Below, piece by piece: positions 27,558-36,617 of a DNA stretch of 64,000 bases. This DNA is from Sphingobium terrigena (GTDB lineage: Bacteria; Pseudomonadota; Alphaproteobacteria; Sphingomonadales; Sphingomonadaceae). The translations under genes were made by a program, and so were the position numbers. The notes beneath the pieces are model-generated. The model was not told where the DNA came from, did no database searches, and was given only the letters and a program-made list of their open reading frames with translations. Each line of letters opens with the position of its first letter. Positions within the stretch are counted from its first letter, which is position 1. The stretch is taken from NCBI RefSeq assembly GCF_003591655.1, contig NZ_QVRA01000008.1, forward strand, positions 124,001-188,000, written 5' to 3'.

Positions 27558-28487
27558 ATGACAGACACGCCTGCTCCCGCAATCGAGATCAGCAACCTCA
27601 CCAAAGTCTATAAGGGCGGCAAGCGCGCGCTCGACGGCATCAACCTGTCGATTCCGCGCGGCCAGATTTATGGGCTGCTCGGTCCCAATGGCGCGGGCAA
27701 ATCAACCACGATCAATATCCTGGCGGGCATGGTCAACAAGACGTCGGGAACCGCCCGCATCTGGGGCTTCGACATTGACGCCAATCCGCGCAACGCGAAA
27801 AACTCGATCGGCATCGTGCCGCAGGAAATCGTGTTCGATCCCTTTTTCACGCCTTTCGAGACGCTGGAGAATCAGGCCGGCTATTATGGCGTGCCAAAGC
27901 ACAAGCGCCGGTCGATGGAATTGCTGCGCGCCGTCCATCTGGAGGACAAGGCGCACGCCTATGCCCGCACGCTGTCGGGCGGCATGAAGCGCCGCCTGCT
28001 GGTGGCCAAGGCGATGGTCCACTCACCCCCGATCCTGGTGCTGGACGAGCCGACCGCGGGCGTCGATGTGCAATTGCGCCAGCAGCTCTGGGCCTATGTC
28101 CGCGAATTGAACGCTCTGGGTGTCACCATCGTGCTCACGACGCACTATCTCGAAGAAGCCGAGGAATTGTGCGACCGCATCGGCATCATCAACCATGGCC
28201 GCCTGATCGCCGACAAGCCGACTCGCGAACTGGTCGACATGGCGCTGGAAAAGGTGGTGCAGGTGACAGTGGACCGCGACATCGTCACTGCACCTGACGC
28301 ACCCTGTTTCGAGAAAGTCGAACAATCGGGCGACCGCACGCTGACCATCACCTATCTCAAGGACCGCGCCAATGCAGGCCAGGTGCTCAGCGCCGTGCAG
28401 GCCAGCGGCCTCGCCATCGTGGACGTGATCACGCGCGACCCGGATCTGGAGGATGTTTTCCTCAATCTGACGGCGGCGACCGAGTGA
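27558..28487 (+). CDS. ABC-2 type transporter ATP-binding protein without adjacent permease
   Basis: A 309-residue ABC ATPase of the ABC-2/YadG-like export class. Motifs: Walker A GPNGAGKST (about 44-52), Q-loop VPQEIVFDP, signature LSGGMKRR, Walker B ILVLDEPT with H-loop TTHYLEE. A C-terminal regulatory segment is present, consistent with exporters of this type. Normally a six-helix ABC-2 permease follows. Here the next gene overlaps by 4 nt and encodes a DUF559 nuclease instead, then nadB. The permease must be elsewhere or has been lost. Exported substrate unknown. Confidence 0.9.
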   Translation: MTDTPAPAIEISNLTKVYKGGKRALDGINLSIPRGQIYGLLGPNGAGKSTTINILAGMVNKTSGTARIWGFDIDANPRNAKNSIGIVPQEIVFDPFFTPFETLENQAGYYGVPKHKRRSMELLRAVHLEDKAHAYARTLSGGMKRRLLVAKAMVHSPPILVLDEPTAGVDVQLRQQLWAYVRELNALGVTIVLTTHYLEEAEELCDRIGIINHGRLIADKPTRELVDMALEKVVQVTVDRDIVTAPDAPCFEKVEQSGDRTLTITYLKDRANAGQVLSAVQASGLAIVDVITRDPDLEDVFLNLTAATE

Positions 28488-28936
28488 GAGACGAAGTCCA
28501 TCTTGTTCCCCCTCCCGCAAGCGGGAGGGGGCTAGGGGGTGGGCCAGCGCGACCTTTCAAAATCCGGAATACAGCCCGCGCCAAACAGCTACGCAATGGC
28601 GCATCTTTCCCGGAACGTATGCTTTGGGATCATCTGCGCAACCGCCAGTTAGCAGGCTATAAATTCAGTCGCCAGATTCCGATCGGCCCTTACTTCGCCG
28701 ATTTCCTGTGCCGCGAAGCCAGGTTGGTCATTGAACTGGATGGCGACACGCATGGCGAAACTGCTGACTATGATAGTCGGCGAGACGAATATTGCCGCAG
28801 TTTGGGTTTCGAAATCTTGCGCTTTTCCAATGCAGATGTGATGGGGAACCTAGAAGGCGTGTTGTCGCACATTGGCGCAACCCTCACGCGATTACCCACC
28901 CCTAACCCCTCCCGCCTGCGGGAGGGGGACGAGTAG
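28484..28936 (+). CDS. DUF559 endonuclease-like protein framed by repeats
   Basis: 150 residues, DUF559 family, a Vsr/PD-(D/E)xK-like fold. The core (about 27-135) shows FPERMLWDHLRNRQLAGYKFSRQ, then Asp73 in YFADFLC, and Glu84-Leu-Asp86 in IELDGDTHGE. Helix-to-strand SLGFEILRFSNADVM follows. The first about 24 and last about 14 residues (PPPASGRGLGGGP; LPTPNPSRLREGDE) are translated from inverted palindromic repeats. The only start seen is GTG at 28484, overlapping the ABC ATPase stop. Many sphingomonads carry such small genes; their biological role is unproven. Confidence 0.85.
   Translation: MRDEVHLVPPPASGRGLGGGPARPFKIRNTARAKQLRNGASFPERMLWDHLRNRQLAGYKFSRQIPIGPYFADFLCREARLVIELDGDTHGETADYDSRRDEYCRSLGFEILRFSNADVMGNLEGVLSHIGATLTRLPTPNPSRLREGDE
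28508..28543. repeat. Left repeat arm at the DUF559 gene
   Basis: CCCCCTCCCGC (28508-28518) pairs with GCGGGAGGGGG (28521-28531), followed by CTAGGGGGTGGG. The reverse complement of the right arm at 28895-28928 matches it almost base for base. It lies inside the coding frame of the DUF559 gene. Confidence 0.85.
28895..28928. repeat. Right repeat arm at the DUF559 gene
   Basis: CCCACCCCTAACCCCTCCCG begins at 28895, with CCCTCCCGC / GCGGGAGGG forming its own hairpin (28907-28926). It is the inverted counterpart of 28508-28543, so a unit of about 420 nt holding the nuclease gene is bounded by inverted repeats. It ends 12 nt before the nadB start. Confidence 0.85.
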
Positions 28937-28939
28937 CTT

Positions 28940-30544
28940 ATGCCCACCACCACCCACGACGTCATCATCATCGGTTCGGGCGCAGCGGGGCTGACGGCCG
29001 CCATCAACCTCGCGCAGGATCGCAAGGTGCTGGTGCTGGCCAAGGGCGCGCTGGATGGCGGGTCCACCAACTGGGCGCAGGGCGGCATTGCCGCCGTACT
29101 CGATGCCGGTGACAGTTTCGAGGCGCATGTAGAGGATACGATGGTTGCGGGCGCTGGCCTGAACGATCGCGCCACGGTCGAGTTCGTCGTGTCCGAAGCC
29201 CCCGCCGCGATCGAACGTCTCGCCAAGCTGGGCGTCCCGTTCAACGCGGGCGAGGATTTTGGCGACCGCTGGCACCTGACGCGGGAGGGCGGGCATAGCC
29301 ATCGCCGCATCGTCCATGTCGATGACGCCACCGGCCATGCGGTGCAGATCGCGCTGCTGAAAGCTGCCAGGGCAAACCCCAACATCACCCTGGTTGAGGA
29401 TCTGATCGCCATCGACCTCATCACCAGCCGCCATGGCGAGCGCTATTCGGGCGATGGCCATGTCTGGGGCGTCTATGCTCTCAACAAAAAGACCGGGCAT
29501 GTCGACGCCCTGCTCGGCAAGGCGACGATCCTGTGCACCGGCGGCGCGGGTCGCACCTATCTCTTCTCCACCGCCCCGCGCGGCGCGACCGGGGATGGCA
29601 TCGCCATGGCCTGGCGCGCGGGTTGCCGCGTGTCGAACATGGAAATGAACCAGTTCCACCCGACCTGCCTTTACAATCTGGAGGTCAAGAATTTCCTGAT
29701 CACCGAAGCAGTGCGCGGCGAGGGCGGACATCTGAAACTCCCCCCCGGCGTGCCGGGCGGCGGCGAACGCTTCATGCCCCGTTTCGACCCGCGTGAGGAA
29801 CTGGCCCCGCGTGACGTGGTGGCCCGCGCCATCGACCATGAAATCAAGCGGCTGGGCCTCGATTATGTTCATCTCGACATCAGCCACAAGCCACCGGAGT
29901 TCGTGAAGCATCACTTCCCGACCATCTATGCGCGGCTGCTGGACCTCGACATCGACATCACCAAGGAGCCGATCCCGGTCGTCCCCGCGCAGCATTATAC
30001 CTGCGGCGGGGTGGTGATCGACCTTGATGGCCGCACTGACCTGCCCGGCCTTTATGCGGCGGGCGAAGTCACCGAGAGCGGGCTGCACGGCGCGAACCGT
30101 CTGGCATCCAACTCGCTGCTCGAATGTTTCGTGTTTGGAGAAGCCGCCGCCAGCCACATCCGCGCCCATTGGGACGAATTGCCCGCCCCGCCGCCGATCC
30201 GGCCATGGGACGAAAGCCGCGTCACCAACAGCGACGAAGAAGTCATTGTTCAGCATAACTGGAAGGAAATCCGCCGCTTCATGTGGGATTATGTCGGCAT
30301 CGTCCGCACCACCAAGCGGCTGGAGCGCGCCCAGCATCGCGTCGCCCTGCTGGCGCAGGAGGTTGATGACTATTACGGCAATTTCCGCGTTACGCCCGAC
30401 CTCATTGAACTGCGCAACCTGCTGGAAGTCGCCCGGCTGATCGTCCGCTCGGCCCTCCATCGCAAGGAAAGCCGGGGGTTGCACTATACGCTCGACTATC
30501 CCGAAACGCTGGAGGCTGCGGTGGATACCGTGCTGGCGCCATAA
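28940..30544 (+). CDS. nadB: L-aspartate oxidase
   Basis: Flavoenzyme that oxidises L-aspartate to iminoaspartate, the first step of de novo NAD synthesis. The 534-residue protein has the FAD-binding GSGAAGLTAAINLA N-terminus, the flavin-region GGSTNWAQGGIAAVLDAGDS, the active-site RIVHVDDATG, FHPTCLYN, and GLYAAGEVTESGLHGANRLASNSLLECFVFG. The C-terminal helical domain contains the VDDYYGNF/ELRNLLEVARLIV pattern. NadA and NadC are not in the window. It follows the DUF559 gene by 3 nt after its stop. Confidence 0.95.
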   Translation: MPTTTHDVIIIGSGAAGLTAAINLAQDRKVLVLAKGALDGGSTNWAQGGIAAVLDAGDSFEAHVEDTMVAGAGLNDRATVEFVVSEAPAAIERLAKLGVPFNAGEDFGDRWHLTREGGHSHRRIVHVDDATGHAVQIALLKAARANPNITLVEDLIAIDLITSRHGERYSGDGHVWGVYALNKKTGHVDALLGKATILCTGGAGRTYLFSTAPRGATGDGIAMAWRAGCRVSNMEMNQFHPTCLYNLEVKNFLITEAVRGEGGHLKLPPGVPGGGERFMPRFDPREELAPRDVVARAIDHEIKRLGLDYVHLDISHKPPEFVKHHFPTIYARLLDLDIDITKEPIPVVPAQHYTCGGVVIDLDGRTDLPGLYAAGEVTESGLHGANRLASNSLLECFVFGEAAASHIRAHWDELPAPPPIRPWDESRVTNSDEEVIVQHNWKEIRRFMWDYVGIVRTTKRLERAQHRVALLAQEVDDYYGNFRVTPDLIELRNLLEVARLIVRSALHRKESRGLHYTLDYPETLEAAVDTVLAP

Positions 30545-30578
30545 AAAAACGGCGCGGTCGCCGGGTCGGCGCCGCGCC
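30543..30578 (-). terminator. Terminator of the alpha/beta hydrolase gene
   Basis: Read on the minus strand, GGCGCGG (30578-30572) and CCGCGCC (30557-30551) form a stem around about 14 nt, followed by a run of seven T (30549-30543). It lies about 80 nt past the hydrolase stop. The run overlaps the end of nadB on the other strand. Confidence 0.7.
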
Positions 30579-30660
30579 TGAAGGTGGAGGAGGGAGGCGC
30601 TGAAAGCGCGTCCGGTGTCTCCGCTCTAGCCTGGCCCGCCGCGACCCGCTTTGACGCGCA

Positions 30661-31506
30661 TCAAATATCGTTCAGAAAGGTGCCAAGCGCCGCATGAAAG
30701 CGCGTGGGCTGGTCGGCCATGACCATATGGCCGCTGGGACCAATCGCCCGCAACACCGCGTCCTTCTTGGGCGCATAGGCAGCGCGGAACCGACTGGCGA
30801 TGATGGCGGCCTGCTCCCGATCCGCCCCGACCGCATAGACCACCTCCAGCGGGACGTTCAGCCGCGCCAATTGCGGGCCCAGGTCGATATTGGCCAGATC
30901 GCGCAAGGCGCTGGCGATCACATCGGGATCGCTGCCCTTCGCACCGGGCGCCTGCCCGACCATCTGCGCCAGATAGCGCCGCCCCGCCACTGTCCCGGTC
31001 AGATAGCCGCCCAGCTGATCGGCCAGAAAGCCAAGGCCACTGGCGGTGCCGCCGACCATCGCCGCCCCGGCCGGCAGCATATCGACCACCATCACCCGGC
31101 CCGCCAAACCCTTCAGCCCCAGCAGCATCGCCAGCGTGCCGCCCATCGAATGGCCAACGATCGCCGGGCGCTTCAGGCCCGACGTTGTGATATAGCGGGC
31201 GATCTCGTCAGCCAGCGGCTGGACCAGCGGACCGCTGATATTGCCCTCCGCCGCCAATCCGGCAAAGCCGCGCACCTGCACCAGATGAAAGCGATAGCCC
31301 GGCATCGCGCCCAGCACGCCGTTCCAGATGCCCGGACCACTGGCAAGGCCGGGGATCAGCAGCACATCGCGCCCCGAACCCCGCACCGTCACGGCGATCC
31401 GGCGCGAGACAAAGGGCGCGGCCTGCGCCGTCCCGCTCCACATCAATCCGCCCGCTGCCAGCACCCCGCCCAGCAGCGCGCGCCTGTCCATGCCTTGATC
31501 CATCAT
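30661..31506 (-). CDS. Exported alpha/beta hydrolase
   Basis: 281 residues. The N-terminus has a twin-arginine-like export signal (MDRRALLGGVLAAGGLMWSG, ending TAQA). The alpha/beta hydrolase core has the oxyanion region VLLIPGLASGPGIWN, the nucleophile elbow GHSMGG, and a late histidine in IGPSGHMVM. Catalytic Ser and His are thus present, and an acid is likely in the AVGADREQ region. Substrate unknown; ester or lactone hydrolysis is inference. A close serine-hydrolase lipoprotein gene is divergent. Confidence 0.87.
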   Translation of the reverse strand: MMDQGMDRRALLGGVLAAGGLMWSGTAQAAPFVSRRIAVTVRGSGRDVLLIPGLASGPGIWNGVLGAMPGYRFHLVQVRGFAGLAAEGNISGPLVQPLADEIARYITTSGLKRPAIVGHSMGGTLAMLLGLKGLAGRVMVVDMLPAGAAMVGGTASGLGFLADQLGGYLTGTVAGRRYLAQMVGQAPGAKGSDPDVIASALRDLANIDLGPQLARLNVPLEVVYAVGADREQAAIIASRFRAAYAPKKDAVLRAIGPSGHMVMADQPTRFHAALGTFLNDI

Positions 31507-31675
31507 GCCGCTCTCTTGCCGCTCCGTCGCTTAACCGCAACTGAGCGGACGTTGCTCTATCCGGTTCCCCGTTCAGCCTCCTTACATCGCATTTGTGGAA
31601 TCATTCGTCGCATCAGCCTTGCCCGCTTATCGGGTGGCTGCCCCTAAATGGCGCTTGCAGAGTGCGGGGAATGGA

Positions 31676-32809
31676 ATGAGATCGAATGATAGCCGGGGCA
31701 GTTCTGTGCGCCTGGTCCTGTTGATGGCGGCGCTGTCCGCCTGTGTGAGCGCCCCCGAACCACGCCCGGCGCAGGCCGCCGCTGCCGCGCCGCAGCGGGT
31801 GCAGCCCACCACCAACACATGGCCGATCCGTGAGGTCGCCAATCCGCCGCTGCCCTATCGTGACATTGACCAGACCGAAACGCCCTCCCCCGCGCTCGTC
31901 AGCGTCGTGCGCAATCTGGGCCAGAATTTCCGGGGCAAGGTTGGCATTGCGGTGCGGCGGGTCGGCGCGGACTGGACGGTGGCCTGGAACGGCAACGCCC
32001 TGTTCCCGCAGCAAAGCGTGTCGAAACTGTGGGTGGCGATGACGTTTCTGGACGCGGTCGACCGGGGCAAGCTGCGGCTGACCGACACGACCACCATCAC
32101 CCGCAACGACCTGACCCTGTTCCACCAGCCGACCGCCGCGATGGTCGGCACCAGCGGCTGGACCACCAGTTACTCCGACCTGATGCGCCGGGCGATGACC
32201 CAGAGCGACAATACCGCCAACGACACGCTGCTGCGCGCGGTCGGCGGGCCGGACGCGGTGCGCGGCTTTCTTGCGCGGCGGATGATCCGCGACATTCGCT
32301 TCGGGCCGGGCGAACGGCTGCTACAATCGGCGACGGCGGGTCTCGACTGGCGGCAGGATTATGCGATCGGGCGCAATTTCTACGCCGCCCGCGCCAAAGT
32401 GCCGATGGCGGCGCGGGTGAAGGCGCTGGACAATTATCTCGCCAGCCCGCCCGACGGCGCGGCCCCCGCCTCGATCGTCCAGGCGCTAGCCAAGTTGAAG
32501 CAGGGCGAGATGCTGTCATCCGCCTCATCGCGCCTGTTGCTGTCGATCATGTCGGAAGCCAAGACCGGACCCCAGCGGATCAAGGGCGGGGTGCCGCCGG
32601 GCTGGTCCTATCTGCACAAGACCGGTACGGGACAGGATTTGCCGCCACGCTCCACCGGCTTCAACGACATCGGCATCATGACCGCGCCCGATGGCACCAG
32701 CTATGCGGTAGCGGTGATGATCGGCAGCACTACGGTCGGCATCCCCGAACGCTGGGCGCTGATGCAGGCGGTGGCCAAGGCGGTCGCGGCGAACCACGAG
32801 CCGCGCTGA
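31676..32809 (+). CDS. Beta-lactamase-fold serine hydrolase lipoprotein
   Basis: 377 residues. The N-terminus is a lipoprotein signal with the lipobox ALSAC. The class A beta-lactamase / DD-peptidase motifs are present in order: Ser114-Val-Ser-Lys117 (S-x-x-K), Ser177-Asp178-Asn179 (SDN), and Lys315-Thr316-Gly317 (KTG). It therefore should acylate a beta-lactam or peptide substrate. No typical omega-loop ExxLN was seen, so beta-lactamase activity is not assured; PBP4b-like or peptidase roles are alternatives. ATG at 31676 was chosen for the signal; the frame opens at 31595. Confidence 0.85.
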   Translation: MRSNDSRGSSVRLVLLMAALSACVSAPEPRPAQAAAAAPQRVQPTTNTWPIREVANPPLPYRDIDQTETPSPALVSVVRNLGQNFRGKVGIAVRRVGADWTVAWNGNALFPQQSVSKLWVAMTFLDAVDRGKLRLTDTTTITRNDLTLFHQPTAAMVGTSGWTTSYSDLMRRAMTQSDNTANDTLLRAVGGPDAVRGFLARRMIRDIRFGPGERLLQSATAGLDWRQDYAIGRNFYAARAKVPMAARVKALDNYLASPPDGAAPASIVQALAKLKQGEMLSSASSRLLLSIMSEAKTGPQRIKGGVPPGWSYLHKTGTGQDLPPRSTGFNDIGIMTAPDGTSYAVAVMIGSTTVGIPERWALMQAVAKAVAANHEPR

Positions 32810-32819
32810 TTGAACCGGG

Positions 32820-33638
32820 TCAGAAGCGCCGCACGATGCCGAAATAGAGCTGACTATCCGGGCTGTCGCGATTCAACCCGACATTCAGGCCGATATCGAG
32901 TTGCATGTCCGCCGACGGTTGCCAGGCGATCGACAGTCCACCCAGCGCCTGCGTGGCATGGCCTGCCGGATCATCGTGCCGCGTGACCGACGCCTCGATC
33001 GAACCGGACAGGCTGTCGCCGAACGACACACCAAGCCCCACGACGCTGCCATAAGCGACATGGCGACCCTTGCCGTCGCCATCCACCGCCGCGTCGATCT
33101 GCGGCGTCAGGCCCAGCGACAGGCCGCCGCCCAGGTCGAAACCAATCGGCAGCAACAATCCAGCGCCCCAGTCGCCACCGCCAATGGCCGATCCGCCGAC
33201 CGGTGCCGTTACATAAGGCATCAGCGCGATCGACAGGCCCGATCCGTCCGGGTTACGCAGATTCTGGCGAAAGGCGATCAATATGTCGCCGACGCCGTCG
33301 GCCTTGTCCGTCACGCCCGTCACCCGATCAAGGCTGCGAACATGGCCATAAGCGGTCCAGCCCAGCTGCACCTCCAGCCTATCGGTCAGTCCCAGCCGCA
33401 CTAAAGCGTCACCGGTCACCACCGTATCCGTCCGGCTGCCGGCATCCTGCTCGCGGGTCCAGTCGCCAAGGCCGACTTCCAGCACAAGACGCCCCTTGTC
33501 CACGGTGCAGGCGGGCGTTCCCAGACCGGGCCGATCGGCGCACAGGTCACGCACCTCCTGCGCCATAGCGGCGCGCGGACTCATGGTCCCGGCCAGTCCC
33601 AGCGCCACCATCAACGCCAGCCATTTTCCATGTCGCAT
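32820..33638 (-). CDS. Outer-membrane protein of the transporter/MetA-like family (pfam13557-like)
   Basis: 272 residues. Signal peptide about 1-25 (LALMVALGLAGTMSPRAAMA). The body has alternating hydrophobic strands and glycine turns typical of a beta-barrel, with DRPGLGTPACTVDKGRLVLEVGLGDW, LTDRLEVQLGWTAYG, VGDILIAFRQNL and a terminal Phe (YFGIVRRF). This resembles the proteins annotated 'MetA-pathway of phenol degradation, putative'. Substrate unknown. It is convergent with the serine hydrolase, 10 nt apart. Confidence 0.75.
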   Translation of the reverse strand: MRHGKWLALMVALGLAGTMSPRAAMAQEVRDLCADRPGLGTPACTVDKGRLVLEVGLGDWTREQDAGSRTDTVVTGDALVRLGLTDRLEVQLGWTAYGHVRSLDRVTGVTDKADGVGDILIAFRQNLRNPDGSGLSIALMPYVTAPVGGSAIGGGDWGAGLLLPIGFDLGGGLSLGLTPQIDAAVDGDGKGRHVAYGSVVGLGVSFGDSLSGSIEASVTRHDDPAGHATQALGGLSIAWQPSADMQLDIGLNVGLNRDSPDSQLYFGIVRRF

Positions 33639-33764
33639 GATCAGCCCCCCCCGTCGGCGCAAAGCTATGCATCCTTTCCCTTGAAACAACACGGAAATAA
33701 TTGGCATGTCCTATAGGATGGCGCGCAGGCGATGCGAACGCTGGAGAGACGCGCCAATACCGGC

Positions 33765-33826
33765 AATTTTTGTGGTCGCATCGCTGAAGCAGAAAACCGG
33801 TTCCCACTTTTCTGCGCGATGCTCTA
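33765..33826. repeat. Alphaproteobacterial palindromic element before polA
   Basis: The stretch around 33789-33818 (AGAAAACCGGTTCCCACTTT then TCTGCGCGATGCTCT) is a palindrome-containing repeat found widely between genes in alphaproteobacteria. It ends 10-20 nt before the polA ATG at 33837 and extends the open frame upstream, which explains the false leader to 33732. Confidence 0.6.
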
Positions 33827-33836
33827 TCCCCTCCCC

Positions 33837-36617
33837 ATGACCCAGAATCACCTCTATCTCGTCGATGGCAGCGGCTATATTTTCCGCGCCTATCACCAGC
33901 TCCCACCGCTCACCAACCAGCATGGCCAGCCGGTCGGCGCTGTCTATGGCTATACGACGATGCTCTGGAAGCTGGCCGAGGAGTTGGGCAAGGCAGAAGG
34001 CCCGACCCATATGGCGGTGATCCTGGACAAGGGATCGCACACATTCCGCAACGACATGTACGACCAGTATAAGGCGAACCGCCCGCCCGCGCCCGAAGAT
34101 CTGGTCCCGCAATTTCCGATGATCCGCGACGCGACCCGCGCCTTCTCCCTCCCCTGTATCGAGGAAGCTGGGTATGAGGCGGACGACCTGATCGCCAGCT
34201 ACACCAAAGCCGCCGTGGCAGCGGGATGGCATGTCACCATCGTCAGCTCGGACAAGGATCTGATGCAGCTGATCCAGCCCGGCGTCGACATGTATGACAC
34301 GATGAAGAATGAACGGCGCGGGGCGGAGTATGTCGTCGGCAAATTTGGGGTGGAGCCGCAACTGCTGGGCGACGTGCTGGCACTGATGGGCGACAGCGTG
34401 GATAATGTGCCCGGCGTGCCGGGCATCGGTCCCAAGACGGCGGCCAAGCTGATCGTCGAATATGGCGGGCTGGAGGCGGCGCTGGAGGCGGCGCCTGCGA
34501 TGAAGAAGTCCAAGATGCAGGAAAATCTGATCGCCCATGCCGACATGGCGCGACTGTCGCGGAAGCTGGTGGCGCTGCACGATACTATGGATCTGCCTGA
34601 ACCGCTGGAGGATCTGGCGCTCAAGGGCATTCCCAAGGAACCGTTGCAGGACTTCCTGACGCATCATGGTTTCAAGACTTTGCTCAACCGGCTGGGCGCA
34701 CCTGCCGCTGCGGTGGCGGTGGCTGCCGCCGCGTCGGGCGTGCCGGAACCCGTCGCCACCCCGGTCGCGCCACAGGAACCGCCGATCGACCGCAGTCTTT
34801 ACGAAACAGTGGTGAGCGAAGAAGCGCTCGACCGCTGGATCGCGCTGGCGACGGCGGAGGGGATTGTCGCGGTCGACACTGAAACCGACATGCTCGATTG
34901 CGTGTCATGCCAGTTGGTGGGCGTCAGCCTCGCCACCGGTCCGAACAAGGCCTGCTACATTCCGGTCGGCCATGGCGGGCGCGACATGTTTGCCGAAAAG
35001 CCGGCGCAATTGCCGCTAACGATGGTGCTGGCGAAGCTCAAACCCCTGCTGGAGGATGATGCGGTCCTGAAGGTCGGGCAGAATCTGAAATATGACATGA
35101 CCGTGCTGCGCCGCCACGACATCGCCATCACCCCGTTTGACGACACGATCGTCATGAGCTTCGATCTGGACGCCGGACAGAGCCTGTCGGGCCATGGCAT
35201 GGACGAAGCGGCGCGCACGCATCTTGGCCATGACTGCATCAGCTTCAAGGAGGTGGTCGGCACCGGCAAGAACCAGTTGAGCTTTGCCGAAGTGCCGCTC
35301 GACAAGGCGACCGCCTATGCCGCCGAGGATGCGGACGTCACGCTGCGTCTGTGGAAATTGTTCAAGACACGGGTGGCCAATGAAGGCGCAAACCGCGTCT
35401 ATGAACTGGTCGATCGCCCGCTGGTGCCAGTGATCGCGCGGATGGAGCATCGCGGGATCAAGGTGGACCGCGAGCATCTGGCGCGGCTGTCGGGCGAATT
35501 TACGGCCGGCATCGCCGCGCTGGAGACGGAGATTCACGAGCTGGCCGGGCAACCCTTCGCAATCGGATCGACCCAGCAACTGGGCGCGATCCTGTTCGAC
35601 AAGATGGGCTATAAGGGCGGCAAGAAGGGCAAGTCAGGCGCCTATTCCACCGACGTCACTATCCTGGAGCAACTGGCGGCGCAAGGCGCGCCGATTGCCA
35701 GCAAAATACTGGAATGGCGGCAGCTTTCCAAGCTGAAGTCCACTTACACCGACGCGCTCCAGGCGCAGATCAACAAGGATACGGGCCGCGTCCACACCAG
35801 TTACTCGCTGACCGGGGCGCAGACGGGGCGGCTCTCCTCGACCGATCCCAACCTGCAAAATATCCCGATCCGTACCGAAGTCGGGCGGCAGATCCGCCAC
35901 GCCTTTGTCGCGGAACCCGGCAATGTCATCTTGGCGGCGGACTATAGCCAGATCGAACTGCGGCTGGCCGCGCATATGGCCGATGTGCCTGCGCTCAGGG
36001 AGGCTTTCGCGGCGGGCGAGGATATTCACGCCGCGACCGCCAAGCAACTGTTTGGCGAGGTCAACCGCGACACGCGCGGCCGGGCCAAGACGATCAACTT
36101 CGCAATCCTCTACGGCATCTCCCGCTGGGGGCTGGCCGGGCGGCTGGAGATCAGCGCGGACGAGGCGCAGGAGATGATCGCCAAATATTATGAACGCTTC
36201 CCCGGCATCAGCATCTATATCAACGAGACGATCGAGAAGGCGCGCGAACGCGGCTATACCGAGACGTTGTTCGGGCGAAAGACCTGGTTCCCGCGTATCC
36301 GCGCATCGATCCAGCACGAACGGCAGGGCGCCGAACGCGCCGCGATCAACGCGCCGATCCAGGGGACCAGCGCCGACATCATCAAGCGGGCGATGACGCG
36401 CATGGAACCGGCGCTGGAGGCGGCAGGGCTGCCAAGCGTCAGGATGCTGTTGCAGGTGCATGACGAACTCGTGTTCGAGCTGCCGGAGGGCGACGTGGAC
36501 GCGGCCAGCACAGTGATCCGCAGCGTGATGGAAAGCGCCGCCGAGCCGATCGTCAAGCTGAGCGTGCCGTTGGGCGTGGAGATTGGCACGGGGCCGAGTT
36601 GGGGCGCGGCGCATTGA
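33837..36617 (+). CDS. polA: DNA polymerase I
   Basis: 926 residues with all three activities. The N-terminal 5'-3' exonuclease (about 1-290) has YLVDGSGYIFRAYH and GVPGIGPKTAAKLI. The 3'-5' proofreading domain (about 325-510) keeps its catalytic residues: Asp347 and Glu349 (VDTETD), Asp in NLKYDMTVL and Asp in YAAEDADVTL. The polymerase domain has motif A DYSQIELR (Asp702), the O-helix RGRAKTINFAILYG, and motif C VHDELVFE (Asp876). ATG at 33837 was chosen because it begins MTQNHLYLVDG. It removes RNA primers and fills repair gaps. Confidence 0.97.
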   Translation: MTQNHLYLVDGSGYIFRAYHQLPPLTNQHGQPVGAVYGYTTMLWKLAEELGKAEGPTHMAVILDKGSHTFRNDMYDQYKANRPPAPEDLVPQFPMIRDATRAFSLPCIEEAGYEADDLIASYTKAAVAAGWHVTIVSSDKDLMQLIQPGVDMYDTMKNERRGAEYVVGKFGVEPQLLGDVLALMGDSVDNVPGVPGIGPKTAAKLIVEYGGLEAALEAAPAMKKSKMQENLIAHADMARLSRKLVALHDTMDLPEPLEDLALKGIPKEPLQDFLTHHGFKTLLNRLGAPAAAVAVAAAASGVPEPVATPVAPQEPPIDRSLYETVVSEEALDRWIALATAEGIVAVDTETDMLDCVSCQLVGVSLATGPNKACYIPVGHGGRDMFAEKPAQLPLTMVLAKLKPLLEDDAVLKVGQNLKYDMTVLRRHDIAITPFDDTIVMSFDLDAGQSLSGHGMDEAARTHLGHDCISFKEVVGTGKNQLSFAEVPLDKATAYAAEDADVTLRLWKLFKTRVANEGANRVYELVDRPLVPVIARMEHRGIKVDREHLARLSGEFTAGIAALETEIHELAGQPFAIGSTQQLGAILFDKMGYKGGKKGKSGAYSTDVTILEQLAAQGAPIASKILEWRQLSKLKSTYTDALQAQINKDTGRVHTSYSLTGAQTGRLSSTDPNLQNIPIRTEVGRQIRHAFVAEPGNVILAADYSQIELRLAAHMADVPALREAFAAGEDIHAATAKQLFGEVNRDTRGRAKTINFAILYGISRWGLAGRLEISADEAQEMIAKYYERFPGISIYINETIEKARERGYTETLFGRKTWFPRIRASIQHERQGAERAAINAPIQGTSADIIKRAMTRMEPALEAAGLPSVRMLLQVHDELVFELPEGDVDAASTVIRSVMESAAEPIVKLSVPLGVEIGTGPSWGAAH

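Noticed and set aside
31676..32809. Calling the serine hydrolase a true beta-lactamase resistance gene
   Set aside because: SxxK, SDN and KTG are present, but the omega-loop glutamate motif was not clear and the gene lacks a resistance context, so only the fold is claimed.
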